A stretch of 64,000 nucleotides of DNA from Allium sativum (Eukaryota > Streptophyta > Magnoliopsida > Asparagales > Amaryllidaceae). Made by a program: the position numbers and the translations under genes. Positions within the stretch are counted from its first letter, which is position 1. Every line of letters begins with the position of its first letter. A model generated the notes under the pieces. It did no database searches, had not been told where the DNA came from, and saw only the letters and a list, made by a program, of their open reading frames with translations. This document shows, piece by piece, positions 33,884-46,160 of the stretch. Location of the stretch: the NCBI GenBank assembly GCA_030737875.1, contig CM060926.1, forward strand, positions 160,281,579-160,345,578, read 5' to 3'.

Positions 33884-36420
33884 TGTGACGGCCCGTCCGT
33901 ACCAGTTGGCATTTGCTCCGAAAGTGCACTGTACACATACCTGACTAGCACGGAACGGTCGCCAAAGAAAGGAAAGAAGAGAGTGAACTAACAAAGAACC
34001 TGTTGCATGTCTCACAACACACAAAACAAAATATAATAACAGCATACTTGGCATAAAACAGGCGAGATAGTGCATAAGCTGAAAACTAAACATCGTAGCA
34101 GCGGAAAATCCAAATATAGCTTATGTTCCACATCATCATTATTTCAACTTTAAAACTGTCTCTAAAGCAAAAGAAAGGAAATTTACACTACTAATGCCCA
34201 AAGTAGTGACCGGCAGCAACACAGGGAGAATATCTATATATATCATACGTGGAAGCCTCCTGCTCATCTCCAGTACTGCTACTCGTGCATCACCAGCTAA
34301 TCTATCTCTAGTCTGCTCGTTTAGGAGCACCTAGAGTAATAAGAAAAGACATAAAACTCTAGGTCAGACAAAAGTCTGGTATGAGCGATAAGCAGCAAAA
34401 CAGAACAATAATTGGTATACTAAACCATACCTGAACCTGGACCTGCAACCAAAGAGTTAGCACTACATACTGTACAATACTCTAAGGTGCCACTAACATA
34501 TGGTGTAAAGAATACGGGGTGGGGGTGTGCATGTCATAGTTATGGGAAACAAATCAGGCCTAGCAACCATCCTCACATCTCTCACTCAGTGCGTAAAGCA
34601 TACAATATCCACCACTTTGATCACTAGACCCATCGAGGTAGCGACGGAGTTCGACTTGTATAACTACTGCTACCACCAAGCTTATCCCATGGGATCATGA
34701 CCAAATCTTTTCAAATGACCCCACTTCATTGGTCTATAGTCCACTAGTCGTACCTAGGCCACTGTGGCCCTGAATCCGTCCACGTACCTCCCATACATAG
34801 TTATCCAAAGTCATAGACATTGACAACCCCTTAGCACACGTCCCACAGCAGAGCCCAACTCATGAAGTTAACTCGTTGGTTCCCAACTGGATCCTTAGTT
34901 CTACTTCCTATTTGGACTTTCTTTGCATCTCGGGTTTTGGACGAGTTGGAGCTAGTCTTCAAAAGAGTCGTCATGTAGGAGTAGCTTAAGTCTGGTTCGG
35001 TTTGGCTATACATCATCTTCAGATTTCTTGTTCGGTTCGGTTCGGATTCTGCATCGTGGTTTGGCTCGGCTCCTTTGTTTCGGTTCAGTTCGGGTGTCAT
35101 CCTCCATCTCGATTTGGTTCGGGTGCTTCTGCTTAGATACGGCTCGGTCCTCTAGCCCTCCAGTTAGTCTGATCTGATCCCATGTCCTCCAATCATTCCG
35201 ATCCGATCCCACCCTCTAGCTCCAATCTGATCTGATCCCCATGCCAAGCTTCAGCCCGATCCCAACTCCAGCACGATCCTAATGGCCTTCCTTTTCACCA
35301 TGCTTTATCTTGTGCTAAGTTCAAGTTCGGTTCGGTGTTCCTTTCCCCAGTCCATTATCCAACCCGAGCCCGTTCAACCGATCCGATCCGAAACCCTACA
35401 CAATTTTCCTGCAACTTTTTCCAGCTACTGTTTTACACCATACAACGGTGTTTTCGACCATTCTAACTCTTCTAATCAATCACAAAGCATACCATACAGT
35501 CATAGCAACATGTATAATCAGCCACAAACACCAAAAACAAAAATTTGATAGGTTAAAATGGATCAAGCATAGCCAAAATCCCATATTTTCCCTTAAGCAT
35601 GTTTAAGCCAAACTAATGACAAGATTAGTAAAACTTAACCAAATTAACCAAATTTTCTAACAGAGACCTAACACAATATTTCGAAATTTATCAATATTTT
35701 TCCAGATTTTTAACATGTATAAATTCGCTAATTATCACTAATTACCCTTAATTAACCATAATTAGTGAGGAACTATGCAAATCACTCACCTTTGCCACAA
35801 ACAAACTATAGATCTGAAATGATTCTCTATTTGGACGCGAATACCAAGGCAGCAGCTCTACCTCGATTCTTGTGCTAATCCTCTTTGATTTGATGTAGAT
35901 TTGGCTTAATTAGCGATTAGGAGGTGATTTGAGGTGTTCTAGATGTTGGAGGCCATTACTAGGGTTCCAAGAATGAAAGTGGCGGCTGTGAAAGTGAGAA
36001 AAGGGTGTTTTCTAAACCCTAACAGCCCTTAAATACCCCCAAATTCCAAAATTCCCCTTTAGGCCTAGCTGTTAATCACCCGGTTAAGCCCAATTAAGCT
36101 GTTTTTCACCACCTAAAACTTGTTTCAGCCATATCTCCCAAACGGTGAGTCCGTTTGGCCAATGTGACCACTCTACGGAATGGTAAACTATCATCCGGAT
36201 CTAATGGAAGTGGTTTCAGATCAAAACTCCTTTCCAATCAAAAGTTATGGCCGAAACAAGATTAGCTAGGGGCAAAACAGTGATTTAAAAATGGGAAATA
36301 TCATGAACATAGGAAATGACCCCAATAGTCGTCTCCCAAAGTTACATGACCATACAACTTCGTATGTGAAAGAAACAAATATTCTACAATCCTTTGATGC
36401 GTAGAATGCGGGTCGTTATA
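33884..36420 (-). repeat. Element 3 right LTR (5' LTR in element orientation)
   Basis: About 2.54 kb, aligned with 26761-29266 along its length but with frequent substitutions and small indels. It ends GTTATA instead of GTTACA and is followed by GCTTA. Confidence 0.93.
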
Positions 36421-36425
36421 GCTTA

Positions 36426-36714
36426 CCCGATAACACTTTACTTCCCACATAAGAAACCGCACCAGCTTAACGCGGGAGCATTCAACATTGGATAAGCTCA
36501 AATCAACACTGGTAGCATTATGAACAACAGGCAGGAGAACTGAAGATGTTTCCTCACCAACATTGAAAGCACGCTCTCCAATACCAGAACACCCAACATT
36601 CGAATCAATTTTGTAGAGGGAAGACCAAGCTAGAAATTGAGGCGAGTTTGGAGATAGAAGACAGCATAGATCTAAGTTTGATATCGAATTAATTACAGAA
36701 GGAAAGAACCGCAT
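36426..36714 (-). pseudogene. Hypothetical open frame in CACTA element A, cut by element 3
   Basis: Reading on the - strand from the ATG at 36714, the frame is open through the insertion site of element 3. It includes NSPQFLAWSSLYK and VKLVRFLMWEVKCY and reaches CGG-GTAAGC, which could be a splice donor, exactly where the insertion lies. If the inserted elements are ignored the frame stays open across the 48-bp sliver to just past the element 1 site. I recognise no family. Upstream sequence to about 37080 looks like a 5' untranslated leader, so this may be exon 1 of a gene captured by the CACTA element. Confidence 0.35.
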
Positions 36715-37084
36715 CTATTATGGTTTCTCTCAGATTTGAAAATTGGAGTTCAACTTGTGAATTTTGTGAATTGGGAGGGATTCTTTCTACCGGCGTTCCG
36801 ATTGAGTTTCTCTGAAGAACTGAGTTAAATAGAGATTTTCAGGTTTGCCATGTTGTGATTGGAATTCAAAATGCTTGAGAACTTGTAAAATTGATAACTG
36901 AATGAAGTGTCAACACATGAAAGATAAGATAAGTGAATCAGGTATTTGATTTTGGGGTTTTGTAGAGATTAGGGTTTTCATTTTAGAGATGAGCGATGTT
37001 AATTATGAAGCAGGAAATGAAAAATGGAGGCGGGATTGGTAATTTTGTGGACTCATGGGGAAAGTGGAAGCAGAACTAAGAGAC

Positions 37085-37930
37085 GCGGATTCACTTATAT
37101 TTCGGCCTATCAAACATGGGATTGTAATTATTAACATATTTAATTTAGAAATAATTATTAACAGTTTTAAATTAACTTTTTATTATATAATGATTTGTAA
37201 TTAATTAAGACTAATATTTGATAGTACAATTTAGTAATTAGCTTTTGATATTTATTTAATTCTTAAGAACCATTAATCAATATCTATTTTTAATAATTCA
37301 TTAATCAATAGTATTTAATAAGTAGAAGCAATACTAATTATCGAAATATTAATTATCGATTATAATAATTATTAAATATAAATGACTAAAAATTAAGTAT
37401 GTATTATTACTTATGCATTATTATTTGAAACTATCAATAAATTAGTTAAGTATTAATAACTAGTTATAGAGTATTATTAATTATTAAAAATAATTATAAA
37501 CTATTATAATTATTACTTATTTATTATTAAAAACATTAGTTATAAATCATAATATAATATTAAAATAATTTAAAATTGTTAACCATTATTTACGAATTAT
37601 CGATTGTAATAAATTATTAAATAATCTAGTTCGTATACATCATTATTTGTACCATATTACTAGAAATTATCAATTACTTACTTATGCAATACTAATTATT
37701 AAAATAATTATAAACAGTTAATTGCTAAAAATATCAGATTTTATTTTATATACTACTTAATAAAAATTGATTATTAATTATTTAATAGTAATTATTAATT
37801 AGGGAAAAATAATATTAATTATTCTAAATACTTTTTAAATTATTTAATAGTAATTATTAAAATAACCAGTTGCATTAGCGTAATTTTCTTGTAGTAAATA
37901 TTACTTGGGGAAAAATAATATTCAATAGTA
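37085..37930. other. Very AT-rich interior of CACTA element A
   Basis: Dominated by TTAATTATTAAATA words, without coding signal. At 37882-37895 the word ATTTTCTTGTAGTA nearly repeats the element terminus. Confidence 0.6.
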
Positions 37931-37934
37931 TGTT

Positions 37935-38239
37935 TTTCGCAAGTGGCTTTACCTGTTGCTAAATATATAATTTTTGCAACTGGTTTGAAAGTGTAGTTGC
38001 AAATAATATGTCTATTGCAACAGGAATGAAAGTGCAGTTGCTAAAAGTATGTTTTTGCCACAGGCACGAAAGCGTTGTTGCGAAAAATATGCTTTTCACA
38101 ACAAGAAGGATATGCCTGTGGTTAATTCTTATCTATTGCAACAACTACGAAAGGTCTCTTGCTAAGTATCATTTACTATAACTGACATTTAAGGCCTGTC
38201 GCAAATAGCTACTTGCAGTAGGATATTTTTCTTGTAGTG
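37935..38239. repeat. Right subterminal array and terminus of CACTA element A
   Basis: TTGCAACAGG, GTTGCTAAA and related words recur about every 30-50 bases, ending in TTTTTCTTGTAGTG. Confidence 0.8.
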
Positions 38240-39146
38240 ATAATTTGTAAGCTAATGCAGGAGGTTTTATTTAGATCTTTACTTAACGAAGTACATGGAA
38301 TTAACTTGTAAAGTGGACATTTAAAGAAAATGGTTTATAAAACTAATAAATGAAAATGGGGATAGTATAACAGATTTTCGAGTGGTAAACTTTTATTATC
38401 TTGAGATAAGAATGTTATCGGTCAAGGTCTGAGAGGTAATTAAAATACCCTAACTTGAACGACTTCACTATTATCAAGAGATAATATTTGTTTGTGATAA
38501 GTAAGGGTGTGTAACGATTCTTCGGAAAATAATACCTACTTTATTTCGCAAAAGATTTAGAAATAAAAACTATCTGTGTTTTCCACAACAACGTTTATCT
38601 GACATCGTTGGCCAACAATAGTATGTTTCGTAAATGCATAAATAAGTCTATAGTTTGGGTTTTGGAAAATGAGAGTAAATGATTTTATTGGATTTGAGAT
38701 GGAGTTGCATATTGGAAATAAAATTATAATTTCAATAAGCGCGATCATTTTCTAAAGATTAATAAAATCATTTAAGTTTGTATTATAAGAGGTACGCCAC
38801 TTGACGTTATTTTAACCATATAAGATTGATAATGAAACTTATATCGATTGGTTAGGTGTATATATATATATATATATATAACAATATTTCCAAATTAAGG
38901 GAAATGGAAAGGGTTTGGGAGAATTATATCGACATTTCGAAGTTAAGAAATATAAAGAATATATTTGGGTAAATGCATTTACAAGATACGGTTAATGTTT
39001 TCAAAGTAATGAAAGTAGAAGAGTATAGATGAGATTAAATCTATGAAATCGGTTATAAGAATCAATGGAAAAATTTTAATGAAATATTTTATAAAGGTCC
39101 TGAGCTGCCAATTTGCTTAGTTTACTGTTATGGTTTGATAGTTAAA
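38240..39146 (+). repeat. Diverged LARD-family LTR, + orientation, left surviving part
   Basis: GTCAAGGTCTGAGAGGTAAT followed by TACCCTAACTTGAA (from about 38422) is the reverse complement of the element 2 LTR around 11760-11800 and of 63540-63590. The part further left is separated by CACTA element A. A TA microsatellite is at about 38859-38881. Element 4 inserted after 39146, inside GATAGTTAAATAACCGACTATC, which is restored by joining to 59572. Confidence 0.75.
39142..39146. repeat. Target-site duplication of element 4 (left copy)
   Basis: TTAAA here and CTAAA at 59567-59571, one mismatch. The empty site can be checked against the homologous inverted copy near 62534-62549, which reads continuously through TTAAATAACCG on the complementary strand. 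Confidence 0.75.
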
Positions 39147-40283
39147 TGAAACACCCCACCTCCATTAAGGTCACTCTCAAAGGGAATGCATTAACTTTGG
39201 TGGAGCATTTTAGCTAAAAGATACAGATAATTTACAAGACAGACACATAAAAAACAGAAAACTTAAACCATTTCATAAATAGCGTGGTTCAGTCAAAACA
39301 TTACAAGCATTGTCTCAAAACCCAACTTCTAAATTATTGCAACAGAACATCCGTCTTGATTTAAAAACTCCAAGTACATAAAGAAGCACAAAATAGTAGT
39401 AAAGCAGCATAAATCCCCAATAAAAGTGTAACCACAACCATAGCCCAAGAAGAGAGAATCCAAGCAATACATCTACTCTCTTCAAGCTAGAAAAGGTCTG
39501 CACTAAGCTGAAGTATTCCCTCCCTGCGAACCTGGGGGGAGGGGAATGGAAGAAAAGAAGGCGAAAGAAAATGGGTCAGACATAAGTCTGGTAAGTCCAG
39601 TGAGTATTCAGCATTTAAACAGGTAAAAGGATCATGACATGAATAAACTGAATATAGGACAATACCATAGAAATAAGTTAACATAAGACAAGATAAGATA
39701 AATTGAATATACTATCACACTCATTTCCATTTCTCTTAACCTACTAACGAATGTTTTAACTATCATCATGTGTTCATAACAAAGTGATCCCTTTCCCGAT
39801 CGGCTCCTACTCGCATGCATTTCTTACTTGTGTCATTCGGCCCCGCTTGATTGTAAATACCTGTGCTGGTCCCACCATATGGTGTATCAATTCCTACGGT
39901 GGCAACCCGACACAAATTCTAGATGCATAGTGTATACTACTGATGCCCAGTGCCTGCTTTATCCACTCCGGAGTACGTGCACGCCCATACTCCGTCGGAA
40001 CCTATACCGCTGCACCATCCGCCGCTATTTTGATCGCTTATAATCAGCCTAGTAAGTACCGTGATACATCTATGTGTGTTACTGCTGAAATGAGTCCCCG
40101 TTACTAGGGTTTCCTAATCAGTATGTTATAATGATTAAGTGTTCTCAAATTAACCTGACCCCACCCATCTGTTTAGTTAACATGTTGTATTGGTTTAGTT
40201 TTGTCTTGATTAATTTAACCCTACCATTTTAGCCTGTCTATTCCTTAGCTTTAATTCATTCATTAAAGCACCAACCTCTCATA

Positions 40284-40466
40284 TTAGATCTATATTGTTA
40301 CGGTCGCTGGATGTGCCGGGCGGTTCCGGGCAGTCTTACACCGCAACTCAATCTAACCTCGGGTTTTTGGGCTTAATGCGCTAACCTCTCTCATTGGATC
40401 TATATTGTTACGGTCGCTAGATGTGCCAGGCGGTTCCAGGCAGTCTTATACCGTAACTCAATCTAA
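40284..40466 (-). other. Two tandem stem-loops in the element 4 left LTR
   Basis: Hairpin A (40284-40356): TTAGAT/ATCTAA outside, GTTACGGT/ACCGCAAC inside. Hairpin B (40394-40466): TTGGAT/ATCTAA and GTTACGGT/ACCGTAAC. The apex on the - strand is CCCGGAACCGCCCGG in A and CCTGGAACCGCCTGG in B. Homologous to the element 1 hairpins but with other stem sequences that still pair. Confidence 0.65.
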
Positions 40467-41769
40467 CCTCGGGTTAGGCATATTCATCTTTTAATTAATT
40501 TACATATTTACCATTTATGTTCATATGTAAATTATCCATAAGTGTTGTCAATTTTATTAATGCCCCATTTACCCTCAAAATTGTGTCCATAATTCTGGGT
40601 ATACAAATTCTACAATTTCATGCTACTAATCATTTACATGATTATGAGCCAATCTATGCCAATAGCATGTAGTTTAATATTTTTCCTCAATGTCTCCCCC
40701 GTTATTCGTTCACATAATTCACATAGAACGTTAGGCTCGCAAATTAGCCTAACTTAAAACAATATAGATCAACATGCGTAGTATAAATTTGGGATAGAAC
40801 GACAAAAACTTAATTAAGCACATAAACGTGATCTTACATATAAATTAGATCCAATTAACATGCGAACTAGCATAGATCTAATTGTATAAACATGAACTTA
40901 TATAGATCTTAAACATGGGTACTAGCTTGGATCTAAACATATATGCATGTATGAACATAACTTAGCATGTAACTTGCATACATAAAAAGAACCAAAAATT
41001 TAATATGCAGCATGGTAGGTTCAATTGTGTCAGTCCAATAGTCTCATAGGCAGAGGATGTACAGCATGACAGGTTTCATCGTATAAATCACAACAATCTC
41101 ACAAGCATGATAGGTTCAATTATGCAAATCACAACAGTCTCATAGGCATGATAGGTTTCATTATCACAATAGTCTCATAAGCATAGGAATTTCAGGTTTT
41201 ACAGAAAGGATAGGCATAAATCAGAATATATTGATTAGGCATAAATCTAGATCCAATTTATTATAGTCATGATTTCTATTAGGTGTTTAAATCGGAATAA
41301 TAACTGAACTTACAAAAAAAAAGAACGGATCTTTTATTCTAGGATCTGATTTCTGAATTTGAAAAGCTTATCCTTTGATGTAGACGTTCGATTCTCTAGT
41401 TTAAATTTGGTTTGTAGCTTTCTAATCTTGCTTTCTAGTTTGGAGAAGATGGAGGCTACGCTAAAATGGAGATGGACGGCATGAAGGCTTCTTAGAATGA
41501 AATTATGAGGTCTACGGTTGAGGTTTGGGGTGATTATATAGAAGTTTAGATTAATATGAGTCGTTAGATCAACCTAGGAGCACTCAGGCCATTCAGATCA
41601 AAGAGAGCCAACCAGAAATCGCCACATATCCCTTAATGACTCAGAAACCGTCACTGGAACAGGATCAAAAAGGGGTCAACTCCCTACGGGGGGGTCGATA
41701 CCTATGTCGACACCCCTATAGGGGAGTCGACACCTATGTTGACTCCCCCGGGAGGGTCGACACCCCTGA

Positions 41770-41787
41770 GCGGGAAATTTCCCGTCC
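41770..41787. promoter_or_regulatory. E2F-type palindrome of element 4
   Basis: GCGGGAAATTTCCCG with both E2F-type words in opposite orientations, about 230 bp from a TATATA on the element's own strand. The right-LTR copy (59294-59308) keeps GCGGGAAATTTCCCA. Confidence 0.5.
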
Positions 41788-42051
41788 AGACCGCTTTGAT
41801 TGATTTTCGAATTTTGAACTATTTTGAATTTTTAATTATTATTTTTTAATTTAATTTCTATTTAAACTTGAAATCTTCTGAACTCCATAACTTCTTCATA
41901 CGGAGTCCGATTCACGCAAACTCAGACTCTATCTCAAGCAGATTTCTGAGACGAACGCAATGGCGTAACCCGTTTCCCTTAATTCCCACTTTTAAAATTA
42001 AGTATTCTTTAATTCGTTACTTTAATGTTCATAGAAAATACGGGTGTTACA

Positions 42052-42579
42052 TTCTCCCCTCCTTAAAGGATTTCATCCCCGAAATTTCCAAGTTATAAAG
42101 AATGTATCCTAACATCCAACATCCATCTACTCAACCATCAGTCACAGGCATCCATTGTCCTTAAAAAGATTTCTAATGCTTTCATGATCATATGCATAGT
42201 GTGTGATATGTCCGTATCTAATGCAAAATCAGATAGTCTACTGATTCAGTTGACCTCCTTGATGCGAATCATGTCAGTGCCATGAGTCCATTATGTATGC
42301 AATTATTCCTAATTACACTTTGTAACTTCTACATGAGTGCACAATCATTCATGCAAATGCAACGTCCACATGGTAACACATCAAGTTTTCAATCCATATA
42401 TAAATACATATATGCATATGCAATATGAAAGTGACTGAGCCGATCTAGTACCTAGTGTGTGTGTGTATATGCATCCACGAGCAACCACTTGCAACCGTCA
42501 ATCGTAACATGTTTTCAAATACATGTTTACATCCATTGGTTTCTTCCAAAGGATCAAGAATAGGGCCAAGGAGATATAC
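42052..42579 (-). other. Element 4 polypurine tract, hairpin box and 3' untranslated region
   Basis: On the - strand the purine tract abuts the LTR (TTTAAGGAGGGGAGAA), preceded by AATTTCGGGGATGAAATC (42069-42087). Further upstream are the TAGATCGGCTCA block (about 42434-42450) and an AACATG...CATGTT palindrome (about 42505-42530), both shared with elements 1 and 5. No gene. Confidence 0.75.
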
Positions 42580-43380
42580 TTAAGAGACAGTTACAAGCAT
42601 GCATAAACTTATGGAAAAAGAGATCAAGGATGTACCCTCAAAAAGAAAAGGGTAGGATGTGCGTATCTTGTCTTCAGTCCCCCTAGTCGTGTCTTCCTCA
42701 GCGTCACTCCATTGTACTTTAACTAGCTTGACTTCACGGTTTCGTAGCTTTTTGACTTCTGTACCCAAGATATGAGTTGGAACTCTTCTCACCGTCGCTT
42801 CTCGCTCCACTTCTACTTCCTCTAGTATGCTTGGCTCCACAACTTCTGTCGGTTCATGTAAGCACTTTCGTAGATGAGAGACATGAAAAACATTATGAAC
42901 TCCAGCCAATCTTTCGGGCAACTCTACTTTATAAGCCATCTTCCCAATCCTCTCAGTGATAGCAAATGGCCCTACAAATCTTGGTGCCAATTTTCCTACG
43001 GGCCCAAAGCGAATGACATTCCTCAAAGGAGATACTTTAAGAAAAACTTTGTCTTCAACCTCAAACTCAAGGTCAGTCATTCTTTTATCAGCATAGGATT
43101 TATGTCTATCTTGTGCGGTCTTCATTCGTCTTCGTATCAAGTCCACCTTCTTTGAAGTTTCTCTGATCATGTCAGGCCCAAGTACGAGCTTGTCTGTAGA
43201 CTCCCACCAACAAGTTGGTGATCGACACAGTCTTCCATACAAGGCCTCAAAGGGTGCCATGCCAATGGTGGCTTGGTAGCTATTGATGTAGACGAACTCC
43301 ACTAAAGGAAGATGATCCTCCCATGTCCCTCCAAAATCAAGAATGCACAATCTTAAGAGATCTTCTAATACTCTATTCAC
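42580..43380 (-). pseudogene. Element 4 integrase C terminus and chromodomain-like tail
   Basis: Open for 266 residues: NRVLEDLLRLC (end of the catalytic core), [19 protein letters not shown], the DKVFLKVSPLR and GKLAPRFVGPF modules, FHVSHLRKC, then LRNREVKLVKVQW with the tail YPFLFEG. It lacks the catalytic residues upstream, which are in a broken frame, so the apparent start Met is internal. Confidence 0.88.
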
Positions 43381-44306
43381 CCTTTCCGTCTGACCATCGG
43401 TTTGAGAGTGGTAGGCAGTGCTTAAGCATAGCTGTGTGCCTATAGCCTCTTACAAACTTTTCCAAAACTCGCTCGTAAAGATAGGATCTCGATCACTTAC
43501 TATGATGGAGGGTAACCCGTGTAGTCGAACTACTTCTTTAAGATAAATGGATGCTAACGATGAAGCAGTCCTCCTGCTCTAAACAGGTATAAGTGTGCGC
43601 TTTTAGTGAGCATGTCCACTATTACTCAAATACTGGTATTGCCCCTTCTTGACCTAGGCAACCCATCAATAAAGTCAATCGAAATGTTGTCCCATTTCCA
43701 CCGTGGGACCTCTAGAGGATGAAGTAGACCACCAGGCTTCTTTTGCTCCGCCTTGACTTGCTGGCATATTAAGCACTTCAAGACAAACTCAGCTAAATCC
43801 TTCTTCATGCCATTCCAGAAGAAAACCCTTTTGATGTCTTTATACATCTTGTCCCCACCTGGGTGTATGATCAACTTAGAATGATGTGCTTCTTCGAGAA
43901 CGGTCTTCACCAAACCCCCTTGCTTGTGGGATGCATAGTCTTCCATCCCGTCTCAGCCAACCCTTGTCATCGATGGAGTATCTATTGAGGTGACTAGAAG
44001 ACTCACCTCTAATTAGCTTATCCATCACATCAACTAGCTAAGGGTCTTCACGTTGTGCGGTTCCTATTGAGTCCAAAAGATTAGGCCGCACCTCTAGCGA
44101 TGCTAACAAACCAGTTACAAATTCAAAGGAGGGACTAAAGTCAAAGTTTGCTATGTACTCCAAGCTTTACCTTTCTATAAAGAGAGGACTTAAGTTCAGC
44201 TTTTTCCTTCTTAAAGCGTCTGCTACCACATTGGCCTTGCCAGGGGTATAAGCAATCTCAAAATCGTATGAAGCAAGAAATTCTTTCCACCTTTGTTGTC
44301 TTAAGT
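43381..44306 (-). pseudogene. Element 4 RNase H end to integrase core, decayed
   Basis: The segment 43946-43626 holds the integrase zinc-finger HHSKLIIHPGG and CLICQQVKAEQ, complete HHCC, followed by the start of the core (SIDFIDGLPRS). A stop follows, and the rest of the core is readable only in pieces (SAH..., SDRD-like, HPQT-like remnants). Between 43947 and 44306 the RNase H end and linker ([16 protein letters not shown]) are frameshifted. Confidence 0.8.
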
Positions 44307-45311
44307 TCAGATATCTTTCTGTGAGAAAAGGTACTTTAACAATTTATGGTCAGTAAACAATTCAAACATTTCTCCTAGTAGGTAATGACGCCATGACTTA
44401 AGAGAGAAAACAATAGCAACTAGTTCTAAATCATGAGTTGGGTAGTTTTTCTCATGTACCTTCAACTGCCTTCCTCCATAACAAACTACTCTGCCCTCTT
44501 GCATCAGAACAGCGCCCAATCCTGTACCGCATGTGTTTGTGTATACGGTAAAAATCTTGCTCCCGTCAGGTAATGTCAGAACTAGGGTTGTTGTCAGAGC
44601 CCTTTTCAATCGTTGGAAAGCAATGTCGCAATCCAAATCCCAGGCAAAAGTTAGGTTCTTCTTTGTCAGCCTAGTAAGTGGGGCTGAGATCTTCGCAAAG
44701 TCCTTAATGAACCTTCTGTGAAAGCCTGCTAGCCCAAGAAAACTTCGTACTTCGGTTGCATTCCGTGGAATCTTCCAATCTTGCACCGCAACTACTTTTG
44801 CGGGATCCACAGCTATCCACTCTTTAGACACCATATATCCAAGAAACCTTACTTCTTCTGTCCAAAAATGGCATTTGGAGAATTTTGCTTTCAGCTGATG
44901 TGCTCGAAGAGTATCCATAACTTCTCTTAAATGAAAAGCATGCTCTTCCTCACTTTTTAAGAAAATCAAAATGTCATCCATAAAGACCACTATAAATTTA
45001 TTAAGGAACTCTCTGAACACCCGACTCATCAAGTCTATGAAATAGGCGGGTGCATTTGTCAAGCCGAAAGGCATGACAAGCCCTTCGAAGCAACCATTTG
45101 GGGTCCTAAACGCAGTCTTATCTATGCTGTCTTCGGCCACTCTTAGCTGATGAAATCCGGTGGCCAGATCTAGTTGGGAGAAAACCGAGGCACCTACGAG
45201 CTGGTCGAACAAGTCGTCTATTCTAGGAAGTGGGTGCCTATTCTTCTTGGTCAGCTTGTTTAGCTCCCTATAGTCCACGCACAGACAAAGTGAACCATAT
45301 GCTTTGGTTGC
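44307..45311 (-). pseudogene. Element 4 reverse transcriptase and RNase H, cut off by CACTA B
   Basis: Open for more than 330 residues from the CACTA insertion onward: [34 protein letters not shown], catalytic FMDD (VVFMDDIL), RSFLGLAGF and RNase H to LFTDHK. The first RNase H aspartate is replaced (YTNTCG where relatives have YTDAS/C), so RNase H would be inactive. The front of RT lies beyond the insertion at 47635-47800. Confidence 0.9.
45309..45311. repeat. Target-site duplication of CACTA element B (left copy)
   Basis: TGC, repeated at 47632-47634. Confidence 0.85.
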
Positions 45312-45839
45312 CACTACTATAAAACAGGTCTATTGCACCGGTTGTTTATCCCCTATTGCTCTGGTTCTATGACTGGTGCAAATATAGACGATGCAAAAGG
45401 CTTTTTTCTTTTGCACTGGTTTTAGAACCGATGCAAAAAAAAATGTTTTTTGCACTCGTTGTTAGTAACAACCAGTGCAAAAGATGAATTCAGCCAGTAC
45501 AAAAGATGAATTTTTTGCACTGGTTCAGTGCAAAATACGAGTTTTTTGCATTGGTTTTCAACAAAAACAGTGCAAACTCCGCTCAAAGCAAAAAAAAAGA
45601 TACCTTTTCAGGTTGTTTTAAAACCTGAAAAGGTATCAAATTAAATTTAAATCTACATAAATGCTTATTACTATAAATCTTGTTTAATAAGCAATAAAAT
45701 CATATCATATAAAGGACAAACAATAATCAAATAAATATTATACAAAATTGATAAAAAATGTATATTCTCATAACTAATTGGTGAAACTAAACCAGATTTA
45801 ATTTAGAATTCATAAAGGGAGAAGTATGAAACAATACCA

Positions 45840-46160
45840 ACACTGCATTCTTAACCCAAGCAGGAGTGATAATGAGTTTTAGCCTCTCAATATCTTGAGG
45901 AAAATGAGGGATTATGGAGAAGTTTATGTTGTTTCCTTTGTCACCAGCTCTACTGTGGGCGGCTTCAGTAGCAAAATCTTCTTATTTGATGGAGCAGGAG
46001 TTATAGTACTAGTTTTTGCATTGTTTGGGTACATATTTTTGGCATTTCTGTATGGTTTCCTTTGCTGTGTTGGGGGTTGGAAGCTGCACTGAGTTGATGC
46101 TGGAGTTTGCTTCATCGATGCTGTCCAAAAATCTTTATTACGATTGACCTTCACATGATT
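45840..46160 (-). pseudogene. Possible captured gene fragment of unknown identity in CACTA B
   Basis: On the - strand a 76-codon open frame (46154-45924) is followed, after a small shift, by a coding-like stretch (IIPHFPQDIERLK, ITPAWVKNAV). Composition and continuity suggest exon sequence from a host gene, but I do not recognise the protein. Confidence 0.35.

Larger units (their letters stand above)
26761..36420 (-). mobile_element. Element 3: Ty3/gypsy chromovirus-like retrotransposon, - strand
   Basis: Its LTRs start TGTGACGGCCCG and end CGGGTCGTTACA or GTTATA on the + strand, with target duplication GCTTA at 26756-26760 and 36421-36425. The primer site complement lies next to the right LTR and the polypurine tract next to the left. 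The internal region (29267-33883) encodes gag, protease, RT, RNase H, integrase and a chromodomain-like tail in gypsy order. The LTRs differ at many sites, more than those of elements 1 and 2, so this is an older insertion. The coding region carries several stops and frameshifts. Confidence 0.95.
1..38239. mobile_element. CACTA (En/Spm) element A, left end off the window, interrupted by elements 1 and 3
   Basis: The right terminus reads TTTTTCTTGTAGTG and ends at 38239; its reverse complement, CACTACAAGAAAAA, is the classic plant CACTA terminus. Both ends carry arrays of short subterminal motifs of the TTGCAACAG type, at about 1-225 and 37935-38220, as expected for transposase-binding subterminal regions. 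The left CACTA terminus must lie upstream of base 1. Removing the inserted elements leaves 1-2159, 26713-26760 and 36426-38239, about 4 kb, with no recognisable transposase. It is therefore probably a non-autonomous derivative, possibly carrying captured host sequence. The 3-bp target duplication cannot be tested; the right flank is ATA. Confidence 0.8.
39147..42051 (-). repeat. Element 4 left LTR (3' LTR in element orientation), 2905 bp
   Basis: On the - strand it runs TGTAACACCCG to GTTTCA. It includes the E2F-like palindrome (41770-41787), GTCGAC cluster (about 41695-41765), TATATA (about 41534), AGGTTTCATTAT-type repeats (41000-41200), two stem-loops (40284-40466) and a pyrimidine tract with CAG (- strand, about 39534-39580). 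Confidence 0.93.

Noticed and set aside
38859..38881. TA microsatellite as an origin or regulatory site
   Set aside because: Simple repeat in a decayed LTR; nothing around it supports a function.
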